Of a DNA stretch of 64,000 bases, positions 14,432 to 25,405 are shown one piece after another. Position 1 is the first letter of the stretch; the number at the start of each line of letters is the position of its first letter. The stretch is from CAVVYW01 sp963752605 (lineage in GTDB: Bacteria; Actinomycetota; Thermoleophilia; Solirubrobacterales; 70-9): positions 930,001-994,000 of the forward strand of contig CAVVYW010000005.1 in NCBI GenBank assembly GCA_963752605.1, in the 5' to 3' direction. Under the pieces are notes generated by a model. That model did no database searches. It was not told the origin of the DNA and was given only the letters and a program-made list of their open reading frames with translations. A program made the position numbers and the translations under genes.

Positions 14432-15682
14432 TCACGGGCGCTCGCCGTTCTTCCACGCGAGCGCCTCGCCGATCCGCTCCACGGTGGTCGGGTGAGTGCC
14501 GAACAGGAAGTGGAGGGCCTCGGGCGGATCGGGATCGGCCAGGTTCCGGTCGGCAAGCTCCTGCTGCAGCTCGATGAAGCCCTGCGGGTCATCGGTCAGC
14601 TCCAGCGCGGTGGTGTCGGCCCTGGCCTCGACGTCGCGCGAGAGCTGGTTGCCGGCCACGTTGACCGCGAACGAGCTGACGGCGATCGCGAGCGCGATCG
14701 CCGGCAGGAAGCCGGGCTGCCCCAGCTCGGCGCCGCGCCGGCGGGCGATCTCGCGGGCCAGCGCGGTGGCCAGGATCAGGGCGAGCGGCGTCGAGATCGC
14801 GACGAAGAGCAGCCCCCGCCGGATGTCGTGGTCCTTCACGTGTCCGAGCTCGTGCGCGATCACCGAGCGGCGCTCGCCGCGATCGAGCTCCTCGAGCAGC
14901 GTGTCGTAGAGCACGACCCTCTTGGTGGAGCCGATGCCGCCGACGTACGCGTTGATCGCGGTGCTGCGCCGGCTGGCGTCAACGCGGTAGACCTCGCCGA
15001 CGTCCACCCCGGCCCGGTCGGCCAGCTCCAGGGCATCCTGGCGCGCCTGCCCTTCCTCCAGGCGCTCGAACTTGTTGAAGATGGGAGCGAGCACCACCGG
15101 CGCGAGCCAGGTGAAGACCGCCGCGGTCGCGACCACCGCCGCGCTGCCCGGGATCCACCAGCGCTCGCCGAAGCGGCGCATCAGCGCCAGGGCGCCCGTC
15201 CCGATGCCCGCCGCGAACACGGCGCCGATCGCAGTCGCCTTGCCCCAGTCGGCCATCCAGTCCGCGAGTCCCTGGGTCGAGAGTCCGACGTCCACCGAGC
15301 GCTCGTGCGCCGCGATCCCGAAGGGCAGGGTCACCACGGTGACTACGCCGAACAGCCCCGCCGCGGCGGCCGCGCCACCGAGCACGGGCCGCTCGCCGAG
15401 GCTCTCGAGTGCGCGCCGGGCCGGCGCCGGGCGCCCGCTGGCCAGCAGCACCAGCACCGCGCCCTCGGCGACGAGGCTGCCGATCATGATCAGGCGCTGG
15501 CCGGAGCGATAGTCGCGGGCGCGCTCCAGCTCCTGCGGCGAGAAGTAGGCGCCCTCGTCCACCTGCAGCGGCTCGATCACCTCGCGCGGGCGCAGCAGCC
15601 ATGCCGCCGCCTCCGCGACCACGACCGCCGCCACGGCGGTGGCGCCGAGCCGGAGCCACCGTGGCGCAGGTCGGCTGGGCAT
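14432..15682 (-). CDS. M48 family membrane metallopeptidase (Ste24-like)
   Basis: 416 residues. Several transmembrane helices surround the zinc site HELGH (VIAHELGHVKDHD), with the third ligand in SRDVEARADTTAL. The arrangement (N-terminal helices, YFSPQELERARDYRSGQR, C-terminal FGTHPTTVERI) is that of CAAX-prenyl-protease-type M48 enzymes, which in bacteria degrade or process membrane proteins. The ATG at 15682 is taken because it begins a signal-like helix; the frame extends about 230 codons further upstream as an antisense shadow. rlmH begins 28 bp downstream. Confidence 0.9.
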   Translation of the reverse strand: MPSRPAPRWLRLGATAVAAVVVAEAAAWLLRPREVIEPLQVDEGAYFSPQELERARDYRSGQRLIMIGSLVAEGAVLVLLASGRPAPARRALESLGERPVLGGAAAAAGLFGVVTVVTLPFGIAAHERSVDVGLSTQGLADWMADWGKATAIGAVFAAGIGTGALALMRRFGERWWIPGSAAVVATAAVFTWLAPVVLAPIFNKFERLEEGQARQDALELADRAGVDVGEVYRVDASRRSTAINAYVGGIGSTKRVVLYDTLLEELDRGERRSVIAHELGHVKDHDIRRGLLFVAISTPLALILATALAREIARRRGAELGQPGFLPAIALAIAVSSFAVNVAGNQLSRDVEARADTTALELTDDPQGFIELQQELADRNLADPDPPEALHFLFGTHPTTVERIGEALAWKNGERP

Positions 15683-15734
15683 CCGCCTACGATAAACGGC
15701 CCTTTTCCGCCCCTGGGGGAAGTCTCGTCCTCTG

Positions 15735-16472
15735 ATGCGCGTCGCGATCCTGACCGACATCCACGCCAACCTGCCGGCGCTCGAGGCCGTCCTCGATGCG
15801 ATCGAGGAGGCGGGCCTGGAGAAGCGCTGGTCCCTCGGGGACGTCGTCGGGTACGGGGCCCAGCCGGACGCGTGTACGAAGCTGGTCTCGGAGCGGTGCG
15901 AGCTGAGCCTGGTGGGAAACCATGACCTGGCCGTCACCGGGGAAATCGACGTGGACGTCTTCTCGGCCTCCGCCGCGGCCGCGGTCGAGTGGACCCGGGA
16001 CAACTCCGAGAAGGAGACGATCGAGTTCCTCAAGGGGCTCGAGGCCAAGAACACGGAGCACGACGTCGGGCTGTACCACGCCTCCCCCCGCGATCCCGTC
16101 TGGGAGTACGTGCTCGCCGTCGACCAGGCCCGCGAGTGCATGGAGGAGCAATCGAGCCGGGTCAGCCTGATCGGGCACTCCCACGTCGCGCTCTGGTTCT
16201 CCGACGGGCCGGGGCCGTCGGGCGGCGACGGCGGCGCCCAGGCCGAGGAGGGCGCCGAGCTCGACGTCTCGGAGGGAAAGTGGCTGCTGAATCCGGGCAG
16301 CGTCGGCCAGCCGCGCGACGGCGATCCCAGGGCGGCCTGGCTCGAGCTGGACACGGACGAGTGGAAAGCCACCTACCACCGCGTCTCCTACGACGTCGAC
16401 CGCGCAGCCGAGGCGATCAGGGAGGCCGGGCTGCCCGAGCTGCTCGCGGACCGGCTCTACGTGGGGCAGTGA
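15735..16472 (+). CDS. Calcineurin-like metallophosphoesterase
   Basis: 245 residues with all metal-binding motifs in order: DIH (LTDIHANLPALEA, residues 7-9), GD (SLGDVVGYG), GNHD (LVGNHDLAV), HASP and GHSH (LIGHSHVALW), and the C-terminal LLNPGSVGQPRDGDP. This is the YfcE/MJ0936-like phosphodiesterase subtype. The in vivo substrate is unknown. It lies upstream of a lipoprotein gene and a Ser/Thr kinase gene, all on the same strand with short gaps (32 bp, then a 4-bp overlap). A joint role with the kinase is possible but not shown. Confidence 0.9.
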   Translation: MRVAILTDIHANLPALEAVLDAIEEAGLEKRWSLGDVVGYGAQPDACTKLVSERCELSLVGNHDLAVTGEIDVDVFSASAAAAVEWTRDNSEKETIEFLKGLEAKNTEHDVGLYHASPRDPVWEYVLAVDQARECMEEQSSRVSLIGHSHVALWFSDGPGPSGGDGGAQAEEGAELDVSEGKWLLNPGSVGQPRDGDPRAAWLELDTDEWKATYHRVSYDVDRAAEAIREAGLPELLADRLYVGQ

Positions 16473-16504
16473 GCGCGCGGAGGGACCTGGCTAGTATCGC
16501 CGCG

Positions 16505-17026
16505 GTGTCCAGGGCAAGGAAAGCCGTCGCCATTCTCACCGTCTCCGCCGTGGCGGGGGGCGCTTTCGGCTGCGGCAACAGTGATCCGGAGCCCTCGATC
16601 CCGATCGATGACGCCGAGGCGCTCGCCGCCAGGATCGATGAGATCCGGGCGAACATAGACGTCGGTAGCTGCACCGTCGCCCTGGACCGCACCGACGACC
16701 TGATCGCCGAGATCAACGGCCTGCCCGACGACGTGGACCAGGACGTGCAGAACGCGCTCGCCGAGGGCGCCAACAATCTGAAGGACCTGATCGAGGACCC
16801 CGAAGAGTGCGACCAGCCTGAGGAGACGACCCCCGAAGAGACGACGACCGAGGAGACGACCACCGAAGAAGAGCCCGAGGAGACGGAGACTCGGCCCGAG
16901 GACACGCAGGAGACGGTCACCACGCCCACGCAGCCGACCACGCCGACTCAGCCGGGCGGTGGCGGCGGATCAGGCGGATCGGGCGGCTCCGGCGGCGTCG
17001 GCCCCGGTGGGATCGGCAGCCCATGA
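16505..17026 (+). CDS. Lipoprotein with acidic Thr-rich stalk, coupled to a Ser/Thr kinase gene
   Basis: 173 residues from a GTG start. The signal peptide has lipobox GGAFGC (Cys about 21), giving the mature end CGNSDPEPS. Residues 35-100 form a helical domain with two cysteines (SCTVALDRTDDLIAEI and PEECDQPE). This is followed by a Glu/Thr stalk (EETTPEETTTEETTTEE), a Pro/Thr part and a Gly-Ser tail (GGGGGSGGSGG). Its stop codon overlaps the ATG of the kinase gene. I infer an extracytoplasmic partner or sensor for the kinase. Confidence 0.8.
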   Translation: MSRARKAVAILTVSAVAGGAFGCGNSDPEPSIPIDDAEALAARIDEIRANIDVGSCTVALDRTDDLIAEINGLPDDVDQDVQNALAEGANNLKDLIEDPEECDQPEETTPEETTTEETTTEEEPEETETRPEDTQETVTTPTQPTTPTQPGGGGGSGGSGGSGGVGPGGIGSP

Positions 17027-18220
17027 GCCCGCGCAGCCCCAAGGGAGAGCTGATCTCCGACCGCTACCGGATCGAGGACCGGCTCGGATCGGGTGGGATG
17101 TCGTCGGTCTTCCGCGCCACCGACACGATCCTCGAGCGGACCGTCGCGGTGAAGATCCTCGCCGAGCACCTCTCGGATGACGAGCGCTTCGTTGCGCGCT
17201 TCCGCCGTGAGGCTCTCGCCGTCGCCAAGCTCGTCCATCCCAACATCGTCCAGGTCTACGACACCGGCATCGACAGCGGCAGCCACTACATCGTCATGGA
17301 GTACGTGCGCGGCAAGTCCGGCGCCCAGCTGCTGCAGGCGCAGGGCAAGCTCGACGCCGCGACCACGGTCGAGATCGGCGTCCAGGCTTGCGCCGGGCTC
17401 GACTACGCGCATCGCCACGGGATCATCCACCGCGACGTCAAGCCGGGGAACCTGATGATCATCGGCGGCCCGGCCGACGGCGGCGACATGACCGTGAAGC
17501 TGGCCGACTTCGGGATCGCCCGCGCCGAGGCGCAGACTCGAATCACGCAGGTCGGCTCGGTCGTCGGGACCGCGGCCTACCTGGCCCCCGAGCAGGCGCG
17601 CGGGGACGAGGCGACGCCGGCCTCCGACGTCTATTCGCTCGGCGTCGTCCTCTACCAGTTCCTCTGCGGCCGGCTGCCCTACGAGGGCGCGTCACTGGCG
17701 GAGCTCGCGGTTCGCCAGCAGTCCGAGCAGGCGCTCCATCCCTCCTCCTACAGCGAGGACGTCCCCCAGGCCGTCGGGGACGCCGTTCTGGTGGCGCTCG
17801 AGTCCGATTCGGGTGCGCGCTTCGCCGCCTCCGGTGAGCTGGCGGACGCGCTCCGCCGCGGGCTGTCGCGGCGAGTCCCCCACCGGCACCGCCGCGACGC
17901 GCGTGCTCGCCTCCGACGACCCGCCGACCGCGGCCACCCGCCACATGCCCCGCACGCGCGCGACGCGACGGCCGCCGCGGCGCCCGACGCGCCCGGCTCC
18001 CGCCCCGCAGCAGCCCCGCCGGCGCGGCGGCAACGTCGCCCGCAACCTGATGGCGCTCATCGCCCTGCTGCTCCTGGCCGCGGTCGTGGCCGGGGTCGTG
18101 GTGCTGACCACCACCGATTCAGGGGGCGACCGGGTCAACATCGAGGACGTCGTCAAGGACGACGTCAACGACCAACTCGACGCTTTGCGCGACCTCGTCG
18201 AGGACAACGCAACGCAGTAG
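17023..18220 (+). CDS. PknB-type Ser/Thr protein kinase (one apparent frameshift)
   Basis: The kinase domain covers residues about 12-275 and is intact: GSGGMSSVF P-loop, VAVKIL lysine, HRDVKPGN catalytic loop, ADFGIA Mg-binding motif, VGTAAYLAPEQ and SDVYSLGVVLY. After RRGLS (near 17868-17880) the frame drifts into Arg/Ala-rich nonsense. The next frame gives GESPTGTAATRVLAS, a basic linker, a membrane helix (LMALIALLLLAAVVAGVVVL) and a short extracytoplasmic tail ending VEDNATQ at 18220. Removing one base gives a 398-residue single-pass kinase. No PASTA repeats. Frameshift is probably a sequence error. Coupled to the upstream lipoprotein. Confidence 0.85.
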
Positions 18221-18250
18221 CACGCCCCCTTCAGCGGGTCGCTGCTCCCC

Positions 18251-19231
18251 TTAGCGCTTCTTCTTCTTCAGCTTCAGCGTGGCCTGCGAGAACTGCGAGG
18301 CCGTTGGCCCGCCCGTAGGCGTGTAGGTGGCCTTGACCTGCACGGTCAGCTTGCCCTTGTTCTTCAGCTTCCCCTTGGCGGACTTGGTCAGTGCCAGAGT
18401 CAGCACGACCTTCTGCGGGCTCTTGGCGCTCACGGTCTGGCTCGCCGGCGTCAGCGGGATCGTCGGCTTCTTCTTCCTCTTCTTCCTCTTCTTCTTCGCG
18501 GCGGCGGCCAGGACGGTGGGATCGTTAGCCGCACCCGCGCTCGCCTTGCCCTGGCCCGGAACCGTGGCGGTCACCTTCACGAACTTCTTCCCCAGCTGGC
18601 TGACGCCGTCGATCGTGATTGTGCTCGGGCAGCCGTTGACCGCACCGGCCGCGCCCACGCAGTTGTCCTGGGTCTCGTCGCCGAAGACATCGCGGTCGGC
18701 GTCGGGTTCGAGCTGGGCGGAGAGGTCGACGATCACCCCGTTGAAGGCGTTGGTCGAGAAGGTCTCCGGCGGCTGCGGCTCCGGACCGGCGAAGGCTTCC
18801 ATCCTGTTCTCGGCCGGGACCATGTTGCAGCGCTGCGTGCGACGCCCCAGTGCCGATGTAGTCGCCGGCCGCGATCGGCACTCGCGCCGGGATCACGTTG
18901 AGACCTGGATTGAGCGTGGCCAGCGGGGCCGATTGGCCACCGCCGTGAAACTGTCCACGCCGTTGTCGTGAAACACCTTCAGCCGTGCCTGGAAATCCTG
19001 GGTGGGGTCCCTGTCGACGCTGAACGAGGTGATCACCCCCGCAAAGGGGGCGCTGGCGGCCGGGACGCCCGCTGCGGTCGCGGTCTGAATCGCGGTGGTC
19101 TGAGAGGTGGCGTTCGGCGAACAGGTCTGGCCGAGGGTGACCGCTGCCGGAGCCGCCGCCGGCATCGCGCCCAGCCCCCACAGTGCAAGGAGGCAGCAGA
19201 TCGCGGCTGCCGGAATGGATCGACCTCTCAT
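18251..19231 (-). CDS. Secreted protein with basic tail (two apparent frameshifts)
   Basis: A reconstructed exported protein of about 326 residues. The frame from 19231 gives a signal peptide (AAAICCLLALWGLGAMPAAA) and a domain with SPNATSQTTAIQTATAAG. Near 18930-18945 it must shift to read SAPLATLNPGLNVIPARVPI. Near 18840-18860 it shifts back, reading TQRCNMVPAENRMEAFAG. Then comes a thrombospondin-type-3-like acidic motif (DADRDVFGDETQDNC) and a Lys-rich stretch (KKKRKKRKKKP), and the end is a domain finishing LKLKKKKR. The net length stays in frame. Either a pseudogene or, more likely, assembly indels. No enzyme motif; a cell-surface role is inferred. Confidence 0.6.
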
Positions 19232-19255
19232 CGCGGTCGGCCCAATCAAACAGCA

Positions 19256-20459
19256 TTAAGCCGCTGCCCATGGTGCTGCCCCCGCGAGGATCGCATCCGC
19301 GTAGCTCTGGTAGCTTGCCGGCGGCGATGCCGTCCCGCGCGTGGGCAATCAGTTCCTGGGTGTAGCTCAGGTTGTGCAGCGTGAGCAGGCGGGCGCCGGT
19401 CAGCTCGTTGGCCCGGGCGAGGTAGTGGAGGTAGGCGCGCGAGTAGCCGGAGCACGCCTCGCAGGGGCAGCCCTCGACGACCGGGGAGTCGTCCTCCGCG
19501 TAGCGCGCCTTGGCGAGGTCGATCCGGAAGCGGGCGTCGGGCTCCGGCGCCAGCGCCACCCCGTGCCGGGCGAGGCGCGTGGGCACAGCGCAGTCGAAGA
19601 GATCGATGCCGAGTCCGATTCCCGCCAGCAGGTCGTCCACCTCCCCGATGCCGAGCAGGTGGCGCGGCGCGTCGGTCGGCAGCAGCGGCGTGGTGAGCGC
19701 GAGCACCCCCCTCATCTCCTCCTTCTCCTTCCCGAGGGTGCCGCCGATCGCGACCCCGTCCACGGCCGCCTCGGAGACGTAGGCCGCCGACTCCCGCCGG
19801 AGGTCCTCGTGGACCCCGCCCTGGACGATTCCGAACACGGCCTGCTGCGGCGGCCCGCCGTCCGCGTGCCACGCGAGGCAGCGGTCCAGCCACCGGTGCG
19901 TGCGCTCGGTCGAGCGCGCGGTGTAGTCGCGGTCCGCGTGGAAGGGCGTGCACTCGTCGAAGGCGAGCGCGACGTCTGAGCCGAGCGCCGCCTGGATCCG
20001 CATCGACTCCTCGGGGCCGAGGAAGCGGTCGGAGCCGTCGAGCAGCGACTGAAAGCGCACCCCCTCCTCGGAGATGTCCACCTTGGCGCCGCCGGCCATC
20101 TCGCCGCGCCGCCCCTTGATCTCGTCGGCGACGCCCCCGTGCGCGAGCGAGAAGACCTGGAAGCCGCCGGAGTCGGTGATGATCGGGCGCTCCCAGCCCA
20201 TGAAGCGGTGCAGGCCGCCCTGCCCCTCGATCAGCTCCTCTCCCGGCGCCAGATGGAGGTGGAAGGTGTTGCCGAGCACCATCTCGTAGCCGAGGCCAGC
20301 GACCTCGTCGCTGGAGAGCCCGCGAACCGAGGCCTTGGTGGCCAACGGGATGAACGCCGGGGTGCGCACCTCCCCGTGCGCCAAACGAAGCAGGCCCGTG
20401 CGGGCTGAGCCGTCACGGGCCTGGATCTCGAAACTGAGCCTGGCCGGTTCCTGTCTCAC
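19256..20459 (-). CDS. tgt: Queuine tRNA-guanine transglycosylase (one apparent frameshift)
   Basis: Exchanges guanine for queuine/preQ1 at the tRNA wobble position. Motifs: TPAFIPLATKASVRGL, GNTFHLHL, the catalytic Asp region ITDSGGFQVFSL, the second Asp in GIDLFDCAVPTRLARHG, and the zinc site CPCEACSGYSRAYLHYL with a following His. After the helix GIAAG (near 19314-19320) the frame runs on for about 260 unrelated codons. One base less gives SYQSYADAILAGAAPWAAA and a stop at 19256, a normal Tgt C-terminus and 400 residues. So the apparent long fusion is a frameshift artefact. Starts 10 bp after the gpmI stop. Confidence 0.93.
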
Positions 20460-20469
20460 CCGGCCAAGC

Positions 20470-22017
20470 CTAGGCTGAGATCAGGGTCTCGCCCGTCATC
20501 GCCTCCGGCTGCGGGATCTCGAGCAGGTCCAGCACGGTCGGAGCCACGTCGGCAAGGATGCCCCCGTCGCGGAGCTTCAACCCTTCGACGGTGACGATCA
20601 GCGGGACCGGGTTGGTCGTGTGGGCGGTGTGCGGCGATCCGTCGGGCTCGAGCATCTGCTCGGCGTTGCCGTGGTCGGCCGTGACGATGCAGGCGCCACC
20701 CTGCTCGTGCACCGATGGCACGACCTCGGCGAGGCGCTCGTCCACCTCCTCGACGGCGGCCACCGCGGCCGGGATCACCCCCGTGTGGCCGACCATGTCC
20801 GGGTTGGCGAAGTTGATGATCCCGAAGCGGTAGCCATCCGCCCGCCAGCGCTCGGCGAAGGCGCTCGCCGCCGCGGCCGCGCTCATTTCGCGGCTTCTGG
20901 TCGTAGGTGGGCACGTCCCGCGGCGAGTCCACCAGGTCGCGCTCCTCCCCGCCCCACTCCTCCTCGCTGCCCGCCGTTGAAGAAGTAGGTGACGTGGGCG
21001 TACTTCTCGGTCTCGGCGACGTGAAGCTGGCGGTCACCGCGCTCCGCGATCACCTCGGCGATCGTCGTCGCCGGCTCCGCCGGCGGGAAGGCGACCGGGT
21101 ACGGCCAGCCGTGGCGGTACTCCGTCATGGTCGTCACCTGCAGCACCGGGCCGCCGCCGCGGTCGAACTCGTCGAAGTCCGGCTCCCCGAGCGCCCGAGT
21201 CAGCTGGCGCATGCGGTCGGGCCGGAAGTTGATCATCAGGACCGGCTCGTCCGGCGCGACGCCGTCGTAGTCGCCGATCACGGCCGGCTCGATGAACTCG
21301 TCGGTCGCCTCCCGCTCGTACGAGTCCTTGACCGCCGCCACGGGCATCGTCCTCGCGCGGGGCGCGGGCGTGGACGATCGCGTCGTAGGCGCGCTTGGTG
21401 CGGTCCCAGCGCCGGTCGCGATCCATCCCCCAGTAGCGCCCCATCACCGTTCCGACGCGCCCGGCCTGGCGGAGCCAGCGCCGGACCTCCTCGAGGTAGC
21501 CGGCGGCCGACGTGGGCGAGGTGTCGCGGCCGTCGGTGAGCGCGTGGAGGACGAGGTCCGTGACCCCCTCCTGGGCGGCCAGCTCGATCACCGCCTCGAT
21601 GTGCTCCCAGCCGGAGTGGATGCCGCCGTCGGAGACCAGGCCGATCGCGTGCATCCGGCCGCGCCGGGACGCCCGCGCCGCCCCGCAGGCGTCCCGAAGC
21701 GCCCGGTTCTCGAAGAAGGAGCCGTCGGCGATCGCCTCGTCGATGCGGAGGAGGTCCTGCTTGACGACCGCGCCGGCGCCGAGGTTGAGGTGGCCCACCT
21801 CCGAGTTGCCCATCTGGCCCGGCGGCAGGCCGACGTCGCGGCCCGCGGTCGACAGGGTCGTGCGCGGGTAGGCGTCCCAGAGCTCGTCGAAGACGGGGGT
21901 GTTCGCCTGGGAGACGGCGTTGCCCGGGCCGTCCGGGCCGAGCCCCCAGCCGTCCAGCACGATCAGGGCCACGGCCGGGACGGGCTCCGACCCGGGGCCG
22001 GGCGGCACCGCGCTCAT
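20470..22017 (-). CDS. gpmI: 2,3-bisphosphoglycerate-independent phosphoglycerate mutase (three apparent frameshifts)
   Basis: Interconverts 3- and 2-phosphoglycerate using Mn2+. Pieces in order: ALIVLDGWGLGPDGPGNAV, catalytic Ser in GQMGNSEVGHLNLGAG, SDGGIHSGWEH, HALTDGRDTSP, then a shift near 21340-21365 to VAAVKDSYEREATDEF and MINFRPDRMRQL. A shift near 20975 gives SEEEWGGEERDLVDSPRDV, and a shift near 20890 gives MSAAAAASAFAERW, FANPDMVGHTG and TADHGNAEQM. Three one-base excesses restore one frame of about 514 residues, the normal size. Its ATG overlaps the tpiA stop (ATGA). Function is probably intact in the organism. Confidence 0.9.
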
Positions 22018-22773
22018 CCGGCCGCCGCGTCGACGATCGCCGCGAAGTCGTCCGGGTCGAGGCTGGCGCCGCCCACCAGGGCGCCGTCCACGTCCGGCTG
22101 GGCGACCAGCTCGGCGGCGTTGTCGGGCTTGACCGAGCCGCCGTAGAGGATCCGGATCGCCTCGGCGGCCTCGGAGGAGCGGGCCGCGATCCGCTCGCGG
22201 ATGAAGGCGATCGCCTCCTGGGCCTGGTCCGGGGTGGCGGTCCGGCCGGTCCCGATCGCCCAGATCGGCTCGTAGGCGATCACGACCTTCGCCAGGTCGG
22301 CGTCCCCGACCTCGGCGAGGTCCGCCTCGACCTGGCGGCGCAGCACCTCCTCGGTCTCGTCCGCGTCGCGCTCGGCCTCGCGCTCGCCCACGCAGAGGAT
22401 GGGCTCCAGCCCCGCCGCGAGCGCCGCGGGCACCTTTCGCGACAGGGCCTCGTCCGTCTCCCCGAAGTGCTGGCGGCGCTCGGAGTGCCCGAGGATGACG
22501 CCGTCCACGCCGAGCTCGAGCAGCATCGGCGCCGAGACCTCGCCGGTGAAGGCGCCGCTCGTCCTCCTCGTGCATGTTCTGCGCCGCCACCCGAACCCGG
22601 CTCTGGGCGCAGTGCTCGACCGCCGTCCTCAGGGAGAGATAGCTCGGGCAGATCACGACCTCCACCCCATCGCCCGGGACCCTGGGCAGGAAGTCGGCCA
22701 GGAACCGCTCGGTCTCCTCGATCGTCTTGTGCATCTTCCAGTTGGCCGCCAGCAGCGGCGTGCGCTCAGGCAT
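22014..22773 (-). CDS. tpiA: Triosephosphate isomerase (one apparent frameshift)
   Basis: TIM-barrel enzyme interconverting DHAP and glyceraldehyde-3-phosphate. The first frame reads LLAANWKMHKTIEE (catalytic Asn/Lys) up to AAQNMHEED. A one-base excess near 22548-22565 must be removed to read SGAFTGEVSAPMLLELGVDG, then ILGHSERR (catalytic His), the catalytic Glu in VIAYEPIWAIGTG, and the phosphate loop ILYGGSVKPDNAAEL. The corrected length of 252 residues is typical. The start ATG lies inside the end of pgk and the stop overlaps the gpmI start. Confidence 0.93.
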
Positions 22774-23963
22774 CGGGCAGCACCGCGACCCCGGGCAGCT
22801 CCTTGCCCTCCAGGAACTCCAGCGAGGCGCCGCCCCCGGTCGAGAGCCAGTCCACCTCGTCGTCGAGCCCGAACTCGACCAGCGCCGCCACGGAGTCGCC
22901 GCCGCCGACCACGGTCCGCCCCGGGCAGGCGGCGACCGCCTCAGCGACGGTCCTGGTGCCGGACGCGAACGGCTCCAGCTCGAAGGCCCCCATCGGCCCG
23001 TTCCAGAAGACCGTGCGCGCCCGCCCGATCCGCTTGGCGTAGTCGGCCGCGGTGTTGGATCCGATGTCGAGGCCCATCCATCCCTCGGGGACGTCCACGC
23101 CGTTCAGCTCCCTCCGCTCCGTTTCCGCGTCGAACTCCCGCCCGATCACGAGGTCCTCCGGCAGCTCGAGCAGGCAATCGGCCCCCTCCGCCTTTCGGAG
23201 AGCCTCCCGCGCCTTCTCGACGCCGTCGGACTCGACCAGCGAGTCGCCGGTGTCCCGGCCCTCGGCCTTGAAGAAGCTGAATGCCATCGCGCCCCCGATC
23301 AGGATCTCGTCCGCGCGGTCAGGAAGCGGTCGATCGCCCCGATCTTGTCGGTGACCTTGGCGCCGCCCAGCACCACGATCAGCGGCCGCTCGGCGTGGTC
23401 CCGGACCGCCGTCAGCTCGACGATCTCGCGCTCCAATAGGAGTCCGGCAGAGGCCGGCAGGTGATGCGCGACCCCCTCGGTGGTCGCGTGCGCCCGGTGC
23501 GCGGCGCCGAAGGCGTCGTTCACGAAGAGGTCGGCGAGCGCGGCGAGCTGCTTCGCCAGCCCCGCGTCGTTCTCGGTCTCGCCCGGCTCGAAGCGGCTGT
23601 TCTCGAGCATCAGCACGTCGCCGGGTCGGAGCTTCGAGGCCATCGCCTCGACATCCTCTCCGACCACGCCCGGGGCGAGCGCCACGTCCACCGAGATGAG
23701 CTCTCCGAGCCGCCTGGCGACGGGCGCCATCGAGAGCTCGGGATCGCGGCCCTTCGGCCGGCCCAGGTGCGAGACCAGCACGACCGAGGCGCCGCGCTCG
23801 CGCAGCAGCTCGAGGGTCGGCAGGGATGCGCGGATGCGGGTGTCGTCCGCGATCTCACCGCTTTTCAAGGGGCACGTTGAGGTCCGCTCGCAGCAGCACC
23901 CGGCGCTCCCCCACGTCCGCATCGCGGACGCTCGCCTTGTCGAAGGGAGCCGCCCCGCTGGGC

Positions 23964-23974
<11 letters not shown>
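22766..23974 (-). CDS. pgk: Phosphoglycerate kinase (two apparent frameshifts)
   Basis: Transfers phosphate from 1,3-bisphosphoglycerate to ADP. The N-terminal frame gives VGERRVLLRADLNVPLE. An extra A in GAAAAGC (near 23870) must be removed to continue SGEIADDTRIRASLPTLELL, VSHLGRPKG, FVNDAFGAAHRAHAT and VLGGAKVTDKI. A C missing from the run after FLT (near 23310-23325) must be restored to read ADEILIGGAMAFSFFKA, FWNGPMGAFE and the nucleotide loop VVGGGDSVAAL...STGGGASLEFLEGKELPG. The start is uncertain; a TTG at 23974 overlapping the gap stop is proposed. The products of gap and pgk act in sequence. Confidence 0.92.
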
Positions 23975-24986
<1,012 letters not shown>

Positions 24987-25014
24987 CCCACTTAAACCTA
25001 ACGTGCCCGGACGA

Positions 25015-25380
25015 TTAAGGGTTCGAAACGCAGATCTCGACCACGTATCCGTCGGGATCGCTGAGCCGGCAGGCATAGTTGCCGGGGCCGAACTCGGGCG
25101 GCGCGCCCGGTTCGGCGACCGGCTTCCCGCCGTTCTCGACTCCGGACGCGAAGGACGCCTTCACCGCCGGGATGCTCTTGGTCGGGAAGGAGATCGTGCC
25201 GAAGCCGGGGCTCTGGGAGTTGTCCTTGACCACGAAGAACTCCGGCTTGATCATCCCCCAGCTGATCATCTGGCCGTCCTCCTCCTGCTGCCGCCGCCAG
25301 CCCAGCGGCGCGAGGATGGAGTCATAGAAGCTTCCGCTCCGCTCGATGTCGGCGACTTTGAGGCTCGCGTAATGGATCAT
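25015..25380 (-). CDS. VOC (glyoxalase/dioxygenase-like) family protein
   Basis: 121 residues, one VOC module: MIHYASLKVADIERSGSFYD at the start, LAPLGWRR, and the terminal metal-side strand YACRLSDPDGYVVEICV. The possible metal ligands (His3 and Glu at the end) are present. The specific substrate cannot be read from the sequence; such small VOC proteins include glyoxalases, fosfomycin-resistance-like enzymes and antibiotic-binding proteins. It lies between gap and an ABC exporter, 28 bp upstream of the gap start. Confidence 0.8.
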   Translation of the reverse strand: MIHYASLKVADIERSGSFYDSILAPLGWRRQQEEDGQMISWGMIKPEFFVVKDNSQSPGFGTISFPTKSIPAVKASFASGVENGGKPVAEPGAPPEFGPGNYACRLSDPDGYVVEICVSNP

Positions 25381-25405
25381 TGGATCGAGACTAGCGGGCG
25401 CCGGG

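Noticed and set aside
18525..20459. A 644-codon frame that looks like Tgt fused to a secreted protein.
   Set aside because: The part beyond the Tgt helix near 19320 is Arg/Gly-rich nonsense in this frame; another frame gives a normal Tgt end at 19256.
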